From Streptomyces catenulae (GTDB lineage Bacteria; Actinomycetota; Actinomycetes; Streptomycetales; Streptomycetaceae): DNA of 64,000 bases. How positions within the stretch are numbered: position 1 is the first letter of the stretch; the number at the start of each line of letters is the position of its first letter. The DNA lies in assembly GCF_000718015.1 (NCBI RefSeq), contig NZ_JODY01000012.1:62001-126000 (forward strand), given 5' to 3'. Below, piece by piece: positions 1 to 8,869 of this stretch. A program made the translations under genes and the position numbers. The notes below the pieces were generated by a model that was not told the DNA's origin, ran no database searches, and worked only from the letters and a program-made list of their open reading frames with translations.

Positions 1-57
1 ACCCTGTACACTTTTTCTCAGCCGGTGGGGAAAAGGAACCACACAAGCACCGGCCAT

Positions 58-134
58 GGTGGGTATAGCTCAGCTGGTAGAGCACCTGGTTGTGGTCCAG
101 GATGTCGCGGGTTCGAGTCCCGTTACTCACCCCA
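58..134 (+). tRNA. tRNA-His (anticodon GTG)
   Basis: Cloverleaf with a 7-bp acceptor stem (59-65 with 124-130), a D-arm starting AGCTCAG, an anticodon stem presenting GTG and the T-arm motif GGTTCGAGTCC. An extra G at 58 faces C131, the G-1/C73 pair peculiar to tRNA-His. CCA is encoded at 132-134. The anticodon reads histidine CAC/CAU codons. Confidence 0.96.
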
Positions 135-136
135 GT

Positions 137-180
137 ACGGCGAGGGCCCGGTCTGCGAAAGCGGATCGGGCCCTCGCCGT
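137..180 (+). terminator. Terminator of tRNA-His
   Basis: Perfect 14-bp inverted repeat (137-150 with 167-180) directly behind the tRNA, followed by a pyrimidine-rich run. It matches an intrinsic terminator. Confidence 0.8.
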
Positions 181-252
181 TTCTTCCTTCTTCGCAGTGC
201 GCTCCCCCGGCCCGGCATCCGTGTGTCATGTCCCGGATGCAGCGAGATCGCC

Positions 253-274
253 GGAGCGTCACCGGAGCTTCACC
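253..274 (+). promoter_or_regulatory. Candidate PHO box (two 11-bp direct repeats)
   Basis: Two adjacent 11-bp units, GGAGCGTCACC and GGAGCTTCACC, differ at one position. Streptomyces PhoP boxes are 11-bp direct repeats with a TCACC-type core, and this pair lies 62 bp before an alkaline phosphatase start. The repeat is observed; PhoP binding is inferred. Confidence 0.6.
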
Positions 275-335
275 GGCGGCTGGTGGTGTACGTCTCGTCG
301 TCACCCGCCCCACGAAGCTCGCAAGGAGCCGTGCC

Positions 336-1694
336 ATGCCCAGACCCGCCCGTCGCCACCTCATGATCGGTGCCGCCCTGGTGGCCGCGACCACCGCCAC
401 CGTGGCCGTCACCACCGCCGCCGGTGCCTCGGACACCAAGCAGCAGGCCCAGCAGGCCATCAAGGGCGGGAAGGCGAAGAACGTCATCCTGCTGATCGGC
501 GACGGTATGGGCGACTCGGAGATCACGCTCGCCCGGGACTACACGGTCGGCGCGGACGGCCGCCTGAACATGGACCGCTTCCCGCTCACCGGCGCGTACA
601 CCACGTACGCCGTGCACAAGGACGGGACGCCGGACTACGTGACCGACTCCGCGGCGAGCGGTTCGGGGTGGGCGACCGGGCACAAGACGGTGAACGGGCG
701 GATCTCCAAGACGCCGGGCACCGACAAGGCGGTGCCGACGATTCTGGAGCTGGCGCAGAAGGGCGGCTACGCGACGGGCAGCGTCACCACCGCCGAACTC
801 ACCGACGCCACGCCCGCGGTGCTCGCCTCGCACGTGACCGACCGCTCCTGCCAGGGACCGGCGGACATGGCCAAGTGCCCGACCGACACGGTGGCGGGCG
901 GCGGGCCCGGTTCGATCGCCGAGCAGTCCGTCAACCACAAGGTCGATGTGCTCTTCGGCGGCGGTAAGCAGCGGTTCGACCAGAAGGTGACCGACGGCCG
1001 GTACAAGGGCCGGACGGTGACCGACCAGGCGCAGCAGCTGGGCTACCGGGTCGTCACGGACGACGCGTCGATGAAGGCGGTCAAGCCGGGCAAGCCGGTG
1101 CTCGGGCTCTTCGCGCCGGGCAACGTGCCCACCGAGTGGACCGGTGAGCCGGCGGCCAAGGGCGGCACCGACCCGCAGCGGTGTGTGACCGCCAACCCGG
1201 ACCGCCCCGGCTCCACGCCGAGCCTCGCCGACTCCGCGAGCAAGGCGATCCAGCTTCTGGAGGCGAAGCAGAAGCACGCCAAGAAGGGCTTCTTCCTGCA
1301 GATCGAGGGTGCCTCGATCGACAAGCAGGACCATGCGGCCGACCCGTGCGGGCAGATCGGTGAGACCGCCGCGTTCGACCGCGCCGTCAAGGTCGCCCGG
1401 GACTACGCGGCCAAGCACCCCGACACGCTCGTGGTGACCACCGCCGACCACGGCCACTCCAGCCAGATCGTCCCGCTGGAGGCGGCTCCGCCCGGGCTGA
1501 CCTCCACGCTCGTCACCGACGAGGGCCAGCAGCTGAAGGTCAACTACTCGACCAACCCGCCGGGTGAGTCCCAGGAGCACACCGGCACCCAGGTGCGGAT
1601 CGCGGCGCAGGGCCCGAAGGCGTACCGGGTGCTGGGCGTCACCAACCAGACCGATCTGTTCAGCACCCTGCGGGAGGCCATGGGCCTGCGCTGA
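336..1694 (+). CDS. phoA: Secreted alkaline phosphatase (PhoA family)
   Basis: Predicted 452-aa phosphomonoesterase that would release inorganic phosphate from organic phosphates outside the cell. The N-terminus carries basic residues (RPARR) and a hydrophobic export segment ending near Ala-Gly-Ala. Metal and catalytic signatures are in family order: ILLIGDGMGD near residue 52, the nucleophile region TDSAASGSG near 105, IEGASIDKQDHA near 325 and TTADHGH near 368. The ATG at 336 is chosen because AAGGAG sits 7 bp upstream and the signal peptide follows; the frame is open further upstream but runs into the tRNA region. A PHO-box-like repeat precedes it, consistent with phosphate control. Family assignment is firm; the symbol is by similarity. 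Confidence 0.9.
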   Translation: MPRPARRHLMIGAALVAATTATVAVTTAAGASDTKQQAQQAIKGGKAKNVILLIGDGMGDSEITLARDYTVGADGRLNMDRFPLTGAYTTYAVHKDGTPDYVTDSAASGSGWATGHKTVNGRISKTPGTDKAVPTILELAQKGGYATGSVTTAELTDATPAVLASHVTDRSCQGPADMAKCPTDTVAGGGPGSIAEQSVNHKVDVLFGGGKQRFDQKVTDGRYKGRTVTDQAQQLGYRVVTDDASMKAVKPGKPVLGLFAPGNVPTEWTGEPAAKGGTDPQRCVTANPDRPGSTPSLADSASKAIQLLEAKQKHAKKGFFLQIEGASIDKQDHAADPCGQIGETAAFDRAVKVARDYAAKHPDTLVVTTADHGHSSQIVPLEAAPPGLTSTLVTDEGQQLKVNYSTNPPGESQEHTGTQVRIAAQGPKAYRVLGVTNQTDLFSTLREAMGLR

Positions 1695-1705
1695 CCTGGA
1701 GGAAC

Positions 1706-1740
1706 GGGAGGGGGAGACCGGGTTTCGGTCTCCCCCTCCC
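1706..1740. terminator. Bidirectional terminator
   Basis: Perfect 14-bp inverted repeat (1706-1719 with 1727-1740) and a 7-nt loop between the ends of two convergent genes, so it can end both transcripts. Confidence 0.8.
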
Positions 1741-1756
1741 GTCGTGTGCGCGTACG

Positions 1757-2407
1757 TCAGTAGCCGACGGTGAAGCGCTCGCCGGTGTGGCGGGGGTGCT
1801 CGATCTCGTCGAGGAGGGCGACCGCGTAGTCCTCGGCGGAGATGCGGCTGCTGCCGTCCGCCGCGACGACCAGGTCGTCGGTGGCGGTGCGGTAGCCGCC
1901 GGTGCGCTCGCCGGGCTCGATGAGGGCGGCGGGGCTGAGGTTGGTCCAGCGGACGTCGGAGACGGTGCGGTAGAAGTCCAGCGCGTCGCCGTGCGCGTGC
2001 ATGATCTGGAGCAGGAACTCGGGCAGCCCCTCGGCGTCCCAGACCTGGGTGCCGTCCGGCTTGCGGAGGGATCCGGCGCCGCCGACGGTGAGCAGCCGCG
2101 GGGCCGTGTCGCCGAGGGTGCGCAGCCCGGCGACGAGCGCCTGCGCGGCGGGCTCGATGGTGGCGAGGTGGCCGGGACCGTCGCCGCCGCCGACCGCGCT
2201 GATCACCACGTCCTGCCCGGCGGCCACCTGGGCGACGGACGCCGGGTCGAGGACGTCGCCGGTGGTGACGGTGAGGTTCGGGTCGGTGAGGGTGAGCTTC
2301 GCGGGGTCGCGGACGACCGCGGTGACCTGGTGGCCGCGGCGCAGGGCCTCCTGGACGATGCGGCTGCCGATGGTGCCGTTGGCGCCGAAGATCGCGAGCG
2401 TGGACAT
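1757..2407 (-). CDS. NAD(P)-binding atypical SDR (NmrA/YwnB-like)
   Basis: 216-aa protein with a Rossmann fingerprint at the N-terminus (IFGANGTIGSRIV, residues 5-17) followed by the HxVTAVVRDPAKL strand and the GDVLDP motif of the NAD(P)H-binding atypical short-chain dehydrogenase group. The usual SDR YxxxK catalytic pair is not evident, so it may be a flavin/quinone-type reductase or a redox sensor. The start is the ATG with AGGAGA 4-5 nt upstream; an in-frame extension of 17 codons is possible but has no ribosome site. It diverges from an AraC-type regulator 100 bp away, which probably controls it. The substrate is unknown. Confidence 0.85.
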   Translation of the reverse strand: MSTLAIFGANGTIGSRIVQEALRRGHQVTAVVRDPAKLTLTDPNLTVTTGDVLDPASVAQVAAGQDVVISAVGGGDGPGHLATIEPAAQALVAGLRTLGDTAPRLLTVGGAGSLRKPDGTQVWDAEGLPEFLLQIMHAHGDALDFYRTVSDVRWTNLSPAALIEPGERTGGYRTATDDLVVAADGSSRISAEDYAVALLDEIEHPRHTGERFTVGY

Positions 2408-2508
2408 GGTCTCTCCTGGGGTCTGCCGCCTCCGGGCGGGCTTGACGTTTTCCGTCATCGGCGGGGCCGACGTCTTCTACGCTAGGGCCGTCAGGTGCGT
2501 GGAACGCG

Positions 2509-3441
2509 GTGGACATGGGACGTGTGGTGGTGAAAATGCGACAGGATCGTCAGGGTGCGGCCGGGCGGGAGATTCCGGAGGTGGCGTTCTCCGCACCGGC
2601 CGGGCGGCCGTCCGGGGTCGAGGTGCTGACCCTCGCCGAGCTGCGCGAGCGGGCCGACGCCTGCCGGTTGGCCACCCCGCACCGGCCCGGCTTCCACCAT
2701 CTGCTGGCCGTCGAACGCGGGCGGCTGCACCACACCGTCGACTTCCGGGAGCACACCGTCGGCCCCGGCGACTGGCTGTGGTCGCGGCCCGGGCAGGTGC
2801 AGCACTTCGGGGATCTGGCGCGGGCGGAGGGGCTGCTGGTGCTGTTCGAGCCCGGGTTCCTGGATCCGGCGACGGCGGCCGCGGCGCGGATCGAGGACTG
2901 GTACGGCCCGGCCGTCCGGCACCCCGCGGGCGCGGCGGCGGAGCGGACGCGGGCGGCGCTGCACCAGCTGCACGAGGAGTTCGGGGAGCGCGCCGGGCTG
3001 CCGTGGGCGGCCCATCTGGACGTGCTGCGGCATCTGCTGGCCGTCCTGGTGCTGCGGGTGGCGCATCCGGAGGTGCCCGCGGCGGACGCGGAGTGCGCGG
3101 CGGGGGCGACGTTCCTGCGGTTCCGGGACGCGGTGGAGCGGGATTTCGCGTACAGCCGCCGGGTGGCGGACTACGCGCGGGCGCTCGGGTACGCGCCGCG
3201 GACGCTGTCGCGGGCGACGGAGGCGACGGCCGGGATCGGGGCGAAGGAGTTCATCGACCGGCGGGTGGTGCTGGAGGCGAAGCGGCTGCTGGCGCACGGC
3301 GACGGCTCGGCCGCCGCCGTCGCCGCCCGGCTGGGCTTCGCCGACGCCGCCAACTTCACCAAGTTCTTCCAGCGGCACGCCGGGACCACCCCGACCGCGT
3401 TCCGGGAGGCGGTACGGGGCGGGGCGGCGGTCACCGGATAG
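2509..3441 (+). CDS. AraC/XylS-family transcriptional regulator
   Basis: About 310 aa. The N-terminal half resembles an AraC cupin-like sensing domain (HxxLAVERGRL, then the FREHTVGPGDWLW segment). The C-terminal ~100 residues form a two-HTH AraC DNA-binding domain, with VADYARALGYAPRTLSRAT and the second helix ending in LGFADAANFTKFFQRHAG. The start is uncertain: GTG 2509, ATG 2515 and ATG 2536 are all in frame and none has a strong Shine-Dalgarno. It is divergent from the SDR gene, a common regulator-target layout. Confidence 0.88.
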   Translation: MDMGRVVVKMRQDRQGAAGREIPEVAFSAPAGRPSGVEVLTLAELRERADACRLATPHRPGFHHLLAVERGRLHHTVDFREHTVGPGDWLWSRPGQVQHFGDLARAEGLLVLFEPGFLDPATAAAARIEDWYGPAVRHPAGAAAERTRAALHQLHEEFGERAGLPWAAHLDVLRHLLAVLVLRVAHPEVPAADAECAAGATFLRFRDAVERDFAYSRRVADYARALGYAPRTLSRATEATAGIGAKEFIDRRVVLEAKRLLAHGDGSAAAVAARLGFADAANFTKFFQRHAGTTPTAFREAVRGGAAVTG

Positions 3442-3451
3442 CAGGCGCCGG

Positions 3452-4597
3452 TCAGCCGGTGTAGGTGGCGAACGCCCTGGTGAAGTCGTGCGGGCGCTGG
3501 TCGACGGAGCTACAGGTGGGCGAGGCCGCGCGGCGGGGTCCGCCGGGGCAGGGGCGGTCGCGGGCGGCGGACCACATGGAGAGGCCGCCGAGGTGTCTGC
3601 GGCGGGCGAAGGCCACCAGCTCGGCGGCGTCGCCGGGGGTGAAGGTCTCGGTCCGGACGTCGTTGACGCCGATCATCGGGGTGACCGCGACGGCCCGCCA
3701 GGCGGCCGCGTCGTCGAGGCCGAGGGCGTCCTTCAGCTGGGCCTGGGTGGCGGTGGCCGCGCGGATCGCGTAGCGGCCCATGTCGCCGTCGTAGGAGGCG
3801 CCGTAGTCCATCGCCATGACGTTGACGGTGGAGACGGTGACGCCGTGGTGCCGGGCGTTCGCGACGAGGCGTACGCCGTCCTCGGTGAGGCCGTCGGGCA
3901 TCACCGGCAGGGTGAGGGAGACGTCCAGACCGGGGTGGCTGCGCTGGAGCCGGGCGAGGGCGCGGGCGCGGCGGGTGTTGGCCGCGGTGTCGGCCAGGGC
4001 GCCGCCCTCGATGTCGAGGTCGACGGCGGTGAGCCGGTAGTGGTCGACGGCCTTGGCGTAGGCGGCGGCGAGGGCGTCGGACGAGCGGCAGGCCAGGGCG
4101 AGTTCGGAGCCGTCGGCGCCGCCGAAGGAGACCCGGACGTCGCCACCGGCCGCCCGCAGCCCGTCGATCTGGCGCGCGACGGGGTCGTCGGCCAGCTCGC
4201 CGTCGCCGCCCCAGGCCGGGTTGCAGCCGCCGTCGGAGGTGAGGAAGGCGAGGGTGAAGTGGTCGACGCCGGTCCGGCGCGCCGTGTCGAGGAGGTCGGG
4301 GGCGGGGCCGAGCGAGGTGTCGAGGTACGGGGAGAAGGCGGCGCCCGGGCGGGCGGGGGCCGCGGGCGTGGCGGGGGCACCGGGCGTGGCGGGCGCACCG
4401 GGCGCACCGGCCCCGGCGGTCGCCCCGGGGGCGCCGGTCTCGCCGCTCGCCCTGGAGGCGGCGGGGTGCGGGGCGTGGTGGGGCGGGGCGGGTACGACGG
4501 CGGCGAACGCGGCACCGGCGGTGGCCGCGACGGCGGCACCGGCCGAGAACAGCTTGGCCGAGCGGCTCGTACGGCGGCGCGGGACCGGGGGGCTCAT
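3452..4597 (-). CDS. Secreted GH18 chitinase-like protein
   Basis: 381 aa. A basic N-terminus and hydrophobic signal (residues 13-37) are followed by an Ala/Pro/Gly linker to about residue 85, then a GH18-type barrel. The catalytic DxDxE is intact (D193, D195, E197, in AVDLDIEGG); the NVMAMDYG strand near residue 256 is the second family signature. No recognisable carbohydrate-binding module is present unless the linker replaces one. The substrate is probably a chitin- or peptidoglycan-type GlcNAc polymer. ATG 4597 is preferred over the in-frame GTG at 4606 because of spacing to AGGCAGG. It ends 10 bp from the convergent AraC gene. Confidence 0.85.
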   Translation of the reverse strand: MSPPVPRRRTSRSAKLFSAGAAVAATAGAAFAAVVPAPPHHAPHPAASRASGETGAPGATAGAGAPGAPATPGAPATPAAPARPGAAFSPYLDTSLGPAPDLLDTARRTGVDHFTLAFLTSDGGCNPAWGGDGELADDPVARQIDGLRAAGGDVRVSFGGADGSELALACRSSDALAAAYAKAVDHYRLTAVDLDIEGGALADTAANTRRARALARLQRSHPGLDVSLTLPVMPDGLTEDGVRLVANARHHGVTVSTVNVMAMDYGASYDGDMGRYAIRAATATQAQLKDALGLDDAAAWRAVAVTPMIGVNDVRTETFTPGDAAELVAFARRRHLGGLSMWSAARDRPCPGGPRRAASPTCSSVDQRPHDFTRAFATYTG

Positions 4598-4798
4598 GGC
4601 GTACACCTGCCTGTCGTCGCGGGTGGGGACGGTGGTGGGGTGCGAAACGTCGGGGCGGACCGGGCAAACGAAGGGAACGGTACGGGAGTTGAAGGGGTCA
4701 TGCCCGGTGCGCGGGCCGGGGAAGGGGAGGTTGAGGGGGCGTGGGTGGCAGTGTGGGGCGCTCCCCGGCGCACGGTCGGTGCGCCCCCTGGCCGTCCC

Positions 4799-6214
4799 TC
4801 AGCCCGTCCTGCCCCTGCGGCGTCCCCGGAGCGGGAGGCGGCGGCGGAGGCGGTGGCCACCGCCGTGGTGGGGGGCGTCGGGCGGGCCGTGGCCGTCGAG
4901 GGCGAGCCAGACGCGGATCTCGGTGCCGCCCAGGACGGAGCGGCCGATACGGATGTCGCCACCGGTCGACTCGGCGAGCCGACGGACGATGTCCAGGCCC
5001 AGGCCGGTGGAGCCGTCGCCGCCGCCGGAGTGGCCGCGGCGCAGTGCGGCGTCCGGGTCGTCGATGCCGGGACCGGCGTCCGAGACCAGCACGATGACGG
5101 CGTTCCCGGCCGGCCCGGCGTGGTGCACGTCGACGGCGAAGGCGGTGCCCTCGGGGGTGTGCCGGAAGACGTTGCCGAGCATCGCGTCGAGGGCGGCGGC
5201 CAGATCGGGGCGGGCCACCGGGACGCGCAGCGGGCGGTGGGCACCCGCCACCCGGACGGTGCGGCCCTCGTCCTCGGCCAGCGCCGACCAGAACGCCATC
5301 CGCTCCCGGATCACCTCGGCGGCGTCGCACCCGGCGGTGGCCACCGCCTTCTGGGAGTGCGACTTCTGCTCCCGGGCGGTGCGGATGATCTGGTCGACCT
5401 CGCGCTCCAGCTGCTCGACGGCGGCCCGGGTGTGCTCGGCGGCCGGACCGTCGCCGAGCGAGGCGGCGTTCAGCCGGAGGACGGTGAGCGGGGTGCGCAG
5501 CCGGTGGGAGAGGTCGGCGGCCAGTTCGCGTTCGTTGGCGAGGAGCTGGACGACCTGGTCGGCCATGGAGTTGAAGGCGGTGGCGGCCGACCGCAGCTCC
5601 TTGGGGCCCTCCTCCGGTACGCGGACGCCGAGTTCGCCGGTGCCCAGCCGGTGCGCGGCCCCGGCGAGCCGTTTCGCGGCGCGCACCATCCGGGTGCCGA
5701 GCCGGTCGGCGACCGCGACCGAGCCGATGATCAGCGCCAGCCCGACGCCGGAGAGGACCAGCCAGGAGGTGGCGACGCCGTTGCCGAGCGCGGCGTCCGG
5801 GACGTACACCTCGACGACGGCGACGCCGGTCGCCACCGCCGTCGGCTGGAGCAGCGAGGAGCCGCCGCGGACCGGGGCGATGGAGGCGCGGCCGAGGGCG
5901 ACGACGGAGGCGACGTCGCGGTCCGAGGCGCGGCGGAAGCCGATGCCGACCGGCCGGGCGTTCTTGCCGTCGCCGGGGACGTGGACGCCGATCCGGCCGC
6001 CGGGTCCGGTCTCGGCGCTGGCGAGGGCGCGTTCGAGCTGGGTGCGGTCGGTGGTGATGGCGAGGACGGGGCCGATGGTGGCGGCCTGCCGTTCGGCGTT
6101 GGAGAACGCCCGGTCGCGGGCCATCTCCTTGACGACCAGGCCCAGCGGCACGGCGAAGGCGACCACCACCATCGCGGTGACCGCCAGCGCCACCTTGACC
6201 AGGGCCCATCTCAC
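4799..6214 (-). CDS. Sensor histidine kinase
   Basis: 471-aa membrane kinase. TM1 lies at about residues 5-28, an extracytoplasmic sensor of ~120 aa follows, TM2 is at about 149-169 and a HAMP linker at ~170-222. The H-box LSHRLRTPLTVLRL contains phospho-acceptor H237. The ATPase domain has an N-box (GNVFRHT) and G-boxes DAGPGIDDP and GLGLDIVRRLAES; the tail is His/Arg/Gly-rich. The GTG start overlaps the response regulator stop by 4 bp (GTGA), so the pair is translationally coupled. The signal is not identifiable from sequence. The divergent membrane protein at 7015 is a plausible partner or target. Confidence 0.93.
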   Translation of the reverse strand: MRWALVKVALAVTAMVVVAFAVPLGLVVKEMARDRAFSNAERQAATIGPVLAITTDRTQLERALASAETGPGGRIGVHVPGDGKNARPVGIGFRRASDRDVASVVALGRASIAPVRGGSSLLQPTAVATGVAVVEVYVPDAALGNGVATSWLVLSGVGLALIIGSVAVADRLGTRMVRAAKRLAGAAHRLGTGELGVRVPEEGPKELRSAATAFNSMADQVVQLLANERELAADLSHRLRTPLTVLRLNAASLGDGPAAEHTRAAVEQLEREVDQIIRTAREQKSHSQKAVATAGCDAAEVIRERMAFWSALAEDEGRTVRVAGAHRPLRVPVARPDLAAALDAMLGNVFRHTPEGTAFAVDVHHAGPAGNAVIVLVSDAGPGIDDPDAALRRGHSGGGDGSTGLGLDIVRRLAESTGGDIRIGRSVLGGTEIRVWLALDGHGPPDAPHHGGGHRLRRRLPLRGRRRGRTG

Positions 6215-6900
6215 CGCGGCGGCTCCAGCTTCACGCCCACCCCGCGCAGCGTGTGCAGATAGCGGGGGCGGGCAGCGGTCTCCCCCAGCTTCCGCCGCAG
6301 CCAGGAGAGATGGACGTCGATGGTCTGGTCGTCGCCGTAGGACTGCTGCCAGACCTCGGCGAGGAGTTCCTTGCGCGAGACGACGACGCCGGGGCGTTCG
6401 GCGAGGAAGGCCAGCAGGTCGAACTCGCGGCGGGTCAGGTCGAGTACGGCGCCGTCGAGCGTGGCCTCGCGGCGCAGCGGGTCGACGCGGAGGCCGCCGA
6501 TCCGCACCTCCCGCGACGGTGCCTCCGCGGTGCCGCCCGCGCGCGAGCGGCGCAGCACGGCCGCCATCCGGGCCGAGAGGTGCTCGACGGAGAAGGGCTT
6601 CGTCAGGTAGTCGTCGGCGCCGTCGTTGAGCAGCCGGACGATCTCGGCCTCGTCGTCCCGGGCAGTGGCGATGATCACGGGGACGTCGGTGACGCCGCGC
6701 AGCATCTTCAGGGCCTCGGCGCCGTCCAGATCGGGCAGTCCGAGATCGAGGACGACCACGTCGAAGCCGATGTGGGCCACCTCCCGCAGCGCCTCCAGGG
6801 CGGTGCCCACGCTCCGTACGGTGTGGGACGCCTCGGTCAGATGCCGGATGAGGGCCGAGCGGACGAACGGGTCGTCCTCGACGACGAGCACACTTGCCAT
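6211..6900 (-). CDS. OmpR/PhoB-family response regulator
   Basis: 229 aa. Receiver domain at residues 3-115 with acidic pocket E8/D9/D10, phospho-acceptor D52 (VVLDLGLPDLDG) and the LTKPF lysine. The winged-helix DNA-binding domain (~130-225) has the TRREFDLLAFLAERPG and RGVGVKLEPP motifs. It is first in a coupled operon with the kinase. The start is fixed by MASVLVVEDD at the domain edge. The 114-bp gap to the divergent gene at 7015 should hold its promoter. Confidence 0.95.
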   Translation of the reverse strand: MASVLVVEDDPFVRSALIRHLTEASHTVRSVGTALEALREVAHIGFDVVVLDLGLPDLDGAEALKMLRGVTDVPVIIATARDDEAEIVRLLNDGADDYLTKPFSVEHLSARMAAVLRRSRAGGTAEAPSREVRIGGLRVDPLRREATLDGAVLDLTRREFDLLAFLAERPGVVVSRKELLAEVWQQSYGDDQTIDVHLSWLRRKLGETAARPRYLHTLRGVGVKLEPPR

Positions 6901-7014
6901 GGGCGGCACCGTACGCCATCCGGGGGTATCGTCCGGCGCGAAGTTGACGCCTGCCCGGTGGCGCCGCGGGCCGGGTCGGACGAGAGCGGGCGCGGGGCGG
7001 GCGGTGGTGCGGGG

Positions 7015-7605
7015 ATGAGCCGGATGCGGCGCGGGCTGATGCATACGGGGGCGTGGACGCTGGCGACCGGCGGCGCGGTCGCGATCTCGTGGTTCGGGGT
7101 GCACGCGGTGCTGTCCGGTTCGGCGTACGACCCGCCGCGGGCGGTCCCGCTCTCGGCGGCGGCCGCGCCCTCGGCGGAGACGGCCGCCCCCCAGTCGTCC
7201 TCCACGCACCGCCCCAAGCCCTCCCCCACCGCGACCACCGCCTCGCCGTCGCCGACGCCGACGCCGCCCGCGCCGCCCGCCACCACCGGGAACGCGGCGC
7301 CCAGCGACCGGCCCGCCCCGCAGCGGACCGCCGTACCGGTGGACAGCGGCGGCACCGTCAAGAGCTTCACCACGTCCGGCGGCCGGGTGGTGCTGGATCT
7401 GCGGCCCGACTCGGCGCAGCTGGTGTCGGCGACGCCGGAGGCGGGCTGGGAGATGCAGGTGTGGAAGCAGGACGCCCTGATCCGGGTGGAGTTCACCGGC
7501 AGCGGCGGCGACCGGCACGCCACGGTCCTGTGCACCTGGGACGGCCATCCGCCGATGGTGCAGATCAGCGAGAGCCGACGGCGGAGCAGCAGCCGGATCG
7601 AATGA
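7015..7605 (+). CDS. Membrane-anchored or secreted protein divergent from the two-component system
   Basis: 196 aa. A signal or anchor segment (GAWTLATGGAVAISWFGV, about residues 11-28) is followed by a Ser/Thr/Pro-rich stalk to about residue 115. A compact C-terminal domain (~120-190) has alternating hydrophobic strands and a central Trp-rich segment (WEMQVWKQDALIRVEF). No enzymatic motif is visible. The ATG at 7015 has GGGG just upstream. Its position opposite the response regulator suggests it belongs to the regulon or modulates sensing, which is inference. Family not recognised. Confidence 0.72.
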   Translation: MSRMRRGLMHTGAWTLATGGAVAISWFGVHAVLSGSAYDPPRAVPLSAAAAPSAETAAPQSSSTHRPKPSPTATTASPSPTPTPPAPPATTGNAAPSDRPAPQRTAVPVDSGGTVKSFTTSGGRVVLDLRPDSAQLVSATPEAGWEMQVWKQDALIRVEFTGSGGDRHATVLCTWDGHPPMVQISESRRRSSSRIE

Positions 7606-7628
7606 GGGCCGCCGCCGGGCCCGTGGTC

Positions 7629-8489
7629 TCAGGCGAACACGTCCGGCGGCGGCTGCGGGGAGGCGACGGCCGTGGCGTCGGTGACGGGCGTCGCGCCGCC
7701 GGTGAAGTCCCGCAGCGCACGGCCGTGTTCGACGCGGCCGGTCTGCGGGTCGCTCGCCGCGCGCCGGGTCAGCTCGGCGACCGGCAGCGGGTGCGCGGCG
7801 GCGAGCAGGACGGCGTTGCCGAACCGCTTGCCGCGCAGCACGGCCGGGTCGGCGGTGAGCGCCAGCTCCGGGAAGACGGCGCCCGCGGTGGCGATCTGAC
7901 CGCGCAGGAAGCGCAGCGGCGGGCCGTCGGCGACGTTCGCCGCGTACCAGCCGCCGTCCGCCAGCGCCCGCCGCACCTCGGTGACGAACTCGGTGCTGGT
8001 CAGATGGGCGGGCGTACGGGCGCCGCGGAAGACGTCGGCGATGATCAGGTCGGCCCAGCCGTCGGGGACCTTGGCCAGCTGCTCCCGGGCGTCGCCGCCG
8101 CGCACCCGGATACGCCAGCCGCTCTCCAACGGCAGCTCCCGGCGCACCAGTTGGACCAGCGGAGCGTCGATCTCCACGACCTGCTGGGTGGAGCGGGGCC
8201 GGGTCGCCGCGACGTAACGGGCGAGGGTGAGGGCGCCGCCGCCGAGGTGGACGGCGCGCAGCGGCCTGCCCGGGGGCGCCACCAGGTCGGCGGCGTGGCC
8301 CAGGCGCCGCTGGTAGGAGAAGTCGAGGTGGTCCGGGGCGTCGAGGTCGACGAAGGACTGCGGGGCGCCGTCGATGAGCAGGGTCCGGGCCCGGGGCCGG
8401 TCGCGGTCGGGCCGCAGCTCGGCGACGCCGCCGTCCACCGTCTCCACCACGGATTCCGCGCCACCGCGCCCGCGTCTGCTCTTCGCCAT
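7629..8489 (-). CDS. Spermidine synthase-like methyltransferase-fold protein
   Basis: 286 aa. A beta-rich N-terminus (TLLIDGAPQSFVDLDAPDHLDFSY) is followed by a Rossmann SAM-binding core: motif I VHLGGGALTLARYV (~residues 80-93), the acidic VVEIDAPLV, RGGDARE, and ADLIIADVF with the substrate-side aspartate. This is the aminopropyltransferase/SAM-methyltransferase layout, but many actinobacterial members have no proven polyamine role. It is convergent with the membrane protein (23 bp apart). Confidence 0.83.
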   Translation of the reverse strand: MAKSRRGRGGAESVVETVDGGVAELRPDRDRPRARTLLIDGAPQSFVDLDAPDHLDFSYQRRLGHAADLVAPPGRPLRAVHLGGGALTLARYVAATRPRSTQQVVEIDAPLVQLVRRELPLESGWRIRVRGGDAREQLAKVPDGWADLIIADVFRGARTPAHLTSTEFVTEVRRALADGGWYAANVADGPPLRFLRGQIATAGAVFPELALTADPAVLRGKRFGNAVLLAAAHPLPVAELTRRAASDPQTGRVEHGRALRDFTGGATPVTDATAVASPQPPPDVFA

Positions 8490-8788
8490 GCCCCCAGTAT
8501 GGCGGCCGGTCCACCGGTCCGTGACGGCCGGGGACGACGGCGTCCGCGCAGGTCAGGGCAGGACGGGACGGGCGCCGGGGCGGCTGCGGGGCGGCGCGCG
8601 GGAGGGCCGCGGGCGCCGGGGGCGTACGGGTGCGGCGTGCGGTCCGGCCGGAGGCGACGGGCGGCCGGGCGCCCCGGCCCGGCGCGCGCCCGCCTTCCGC
8701 ACGCCCCTGACGCCCGCCCTGACACCCGCTCCGGTGCGCGGCCCGCGCACCGCGCCATCCGCGCCGGGCCGTTCCTCCGATACGCGAA
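8490..8788. other. Noncoding GC-rich interval
   Basis: About 300 bp between the divergent start of the spermidine-synthase-like gene and the chaplin terminator. All open frames here are Arg/Pro/Gly-rich compositional frames without ribosome sites. It should contain the promoter of the gene at 8489; I see no convincing -10/-35. Confidence 0.5.
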
Positions 8789-8820
8789 CGGGCCGCCGCG
8801 ACCTGAGTCGCGACGGCCCG
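8789..8820 (-). terminator. Terminator downstream of the chaplin gene
   Basis: A 13-bp inverted repeat (8789-8801 with 8808-8820), one G-T mismatch, 6-nt loop. It lies 50 bp past the chaplin stop in its direction of transcription. Confidence 0.65.
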
Positions 8821-8869
8821 CTTCACCCACGCGGTCCCGGCCGGACGCCTGACGGCTCCGGCGGCCGGG

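Noticed and set aside
270..2516. 748-aa minus-strand open frame over the phosphatase
   Set aside because: It is antisense to a gene with full PhoA motifs, is made of Arg/Gly/Pro-rich sequence and has no ribosome site. A shadow of high GC.
8490..8788. Small Arg/Pro-rich open frames between two genes
   Set aside because: No ribosome site, no family signature and amino-acid composition set by GC.
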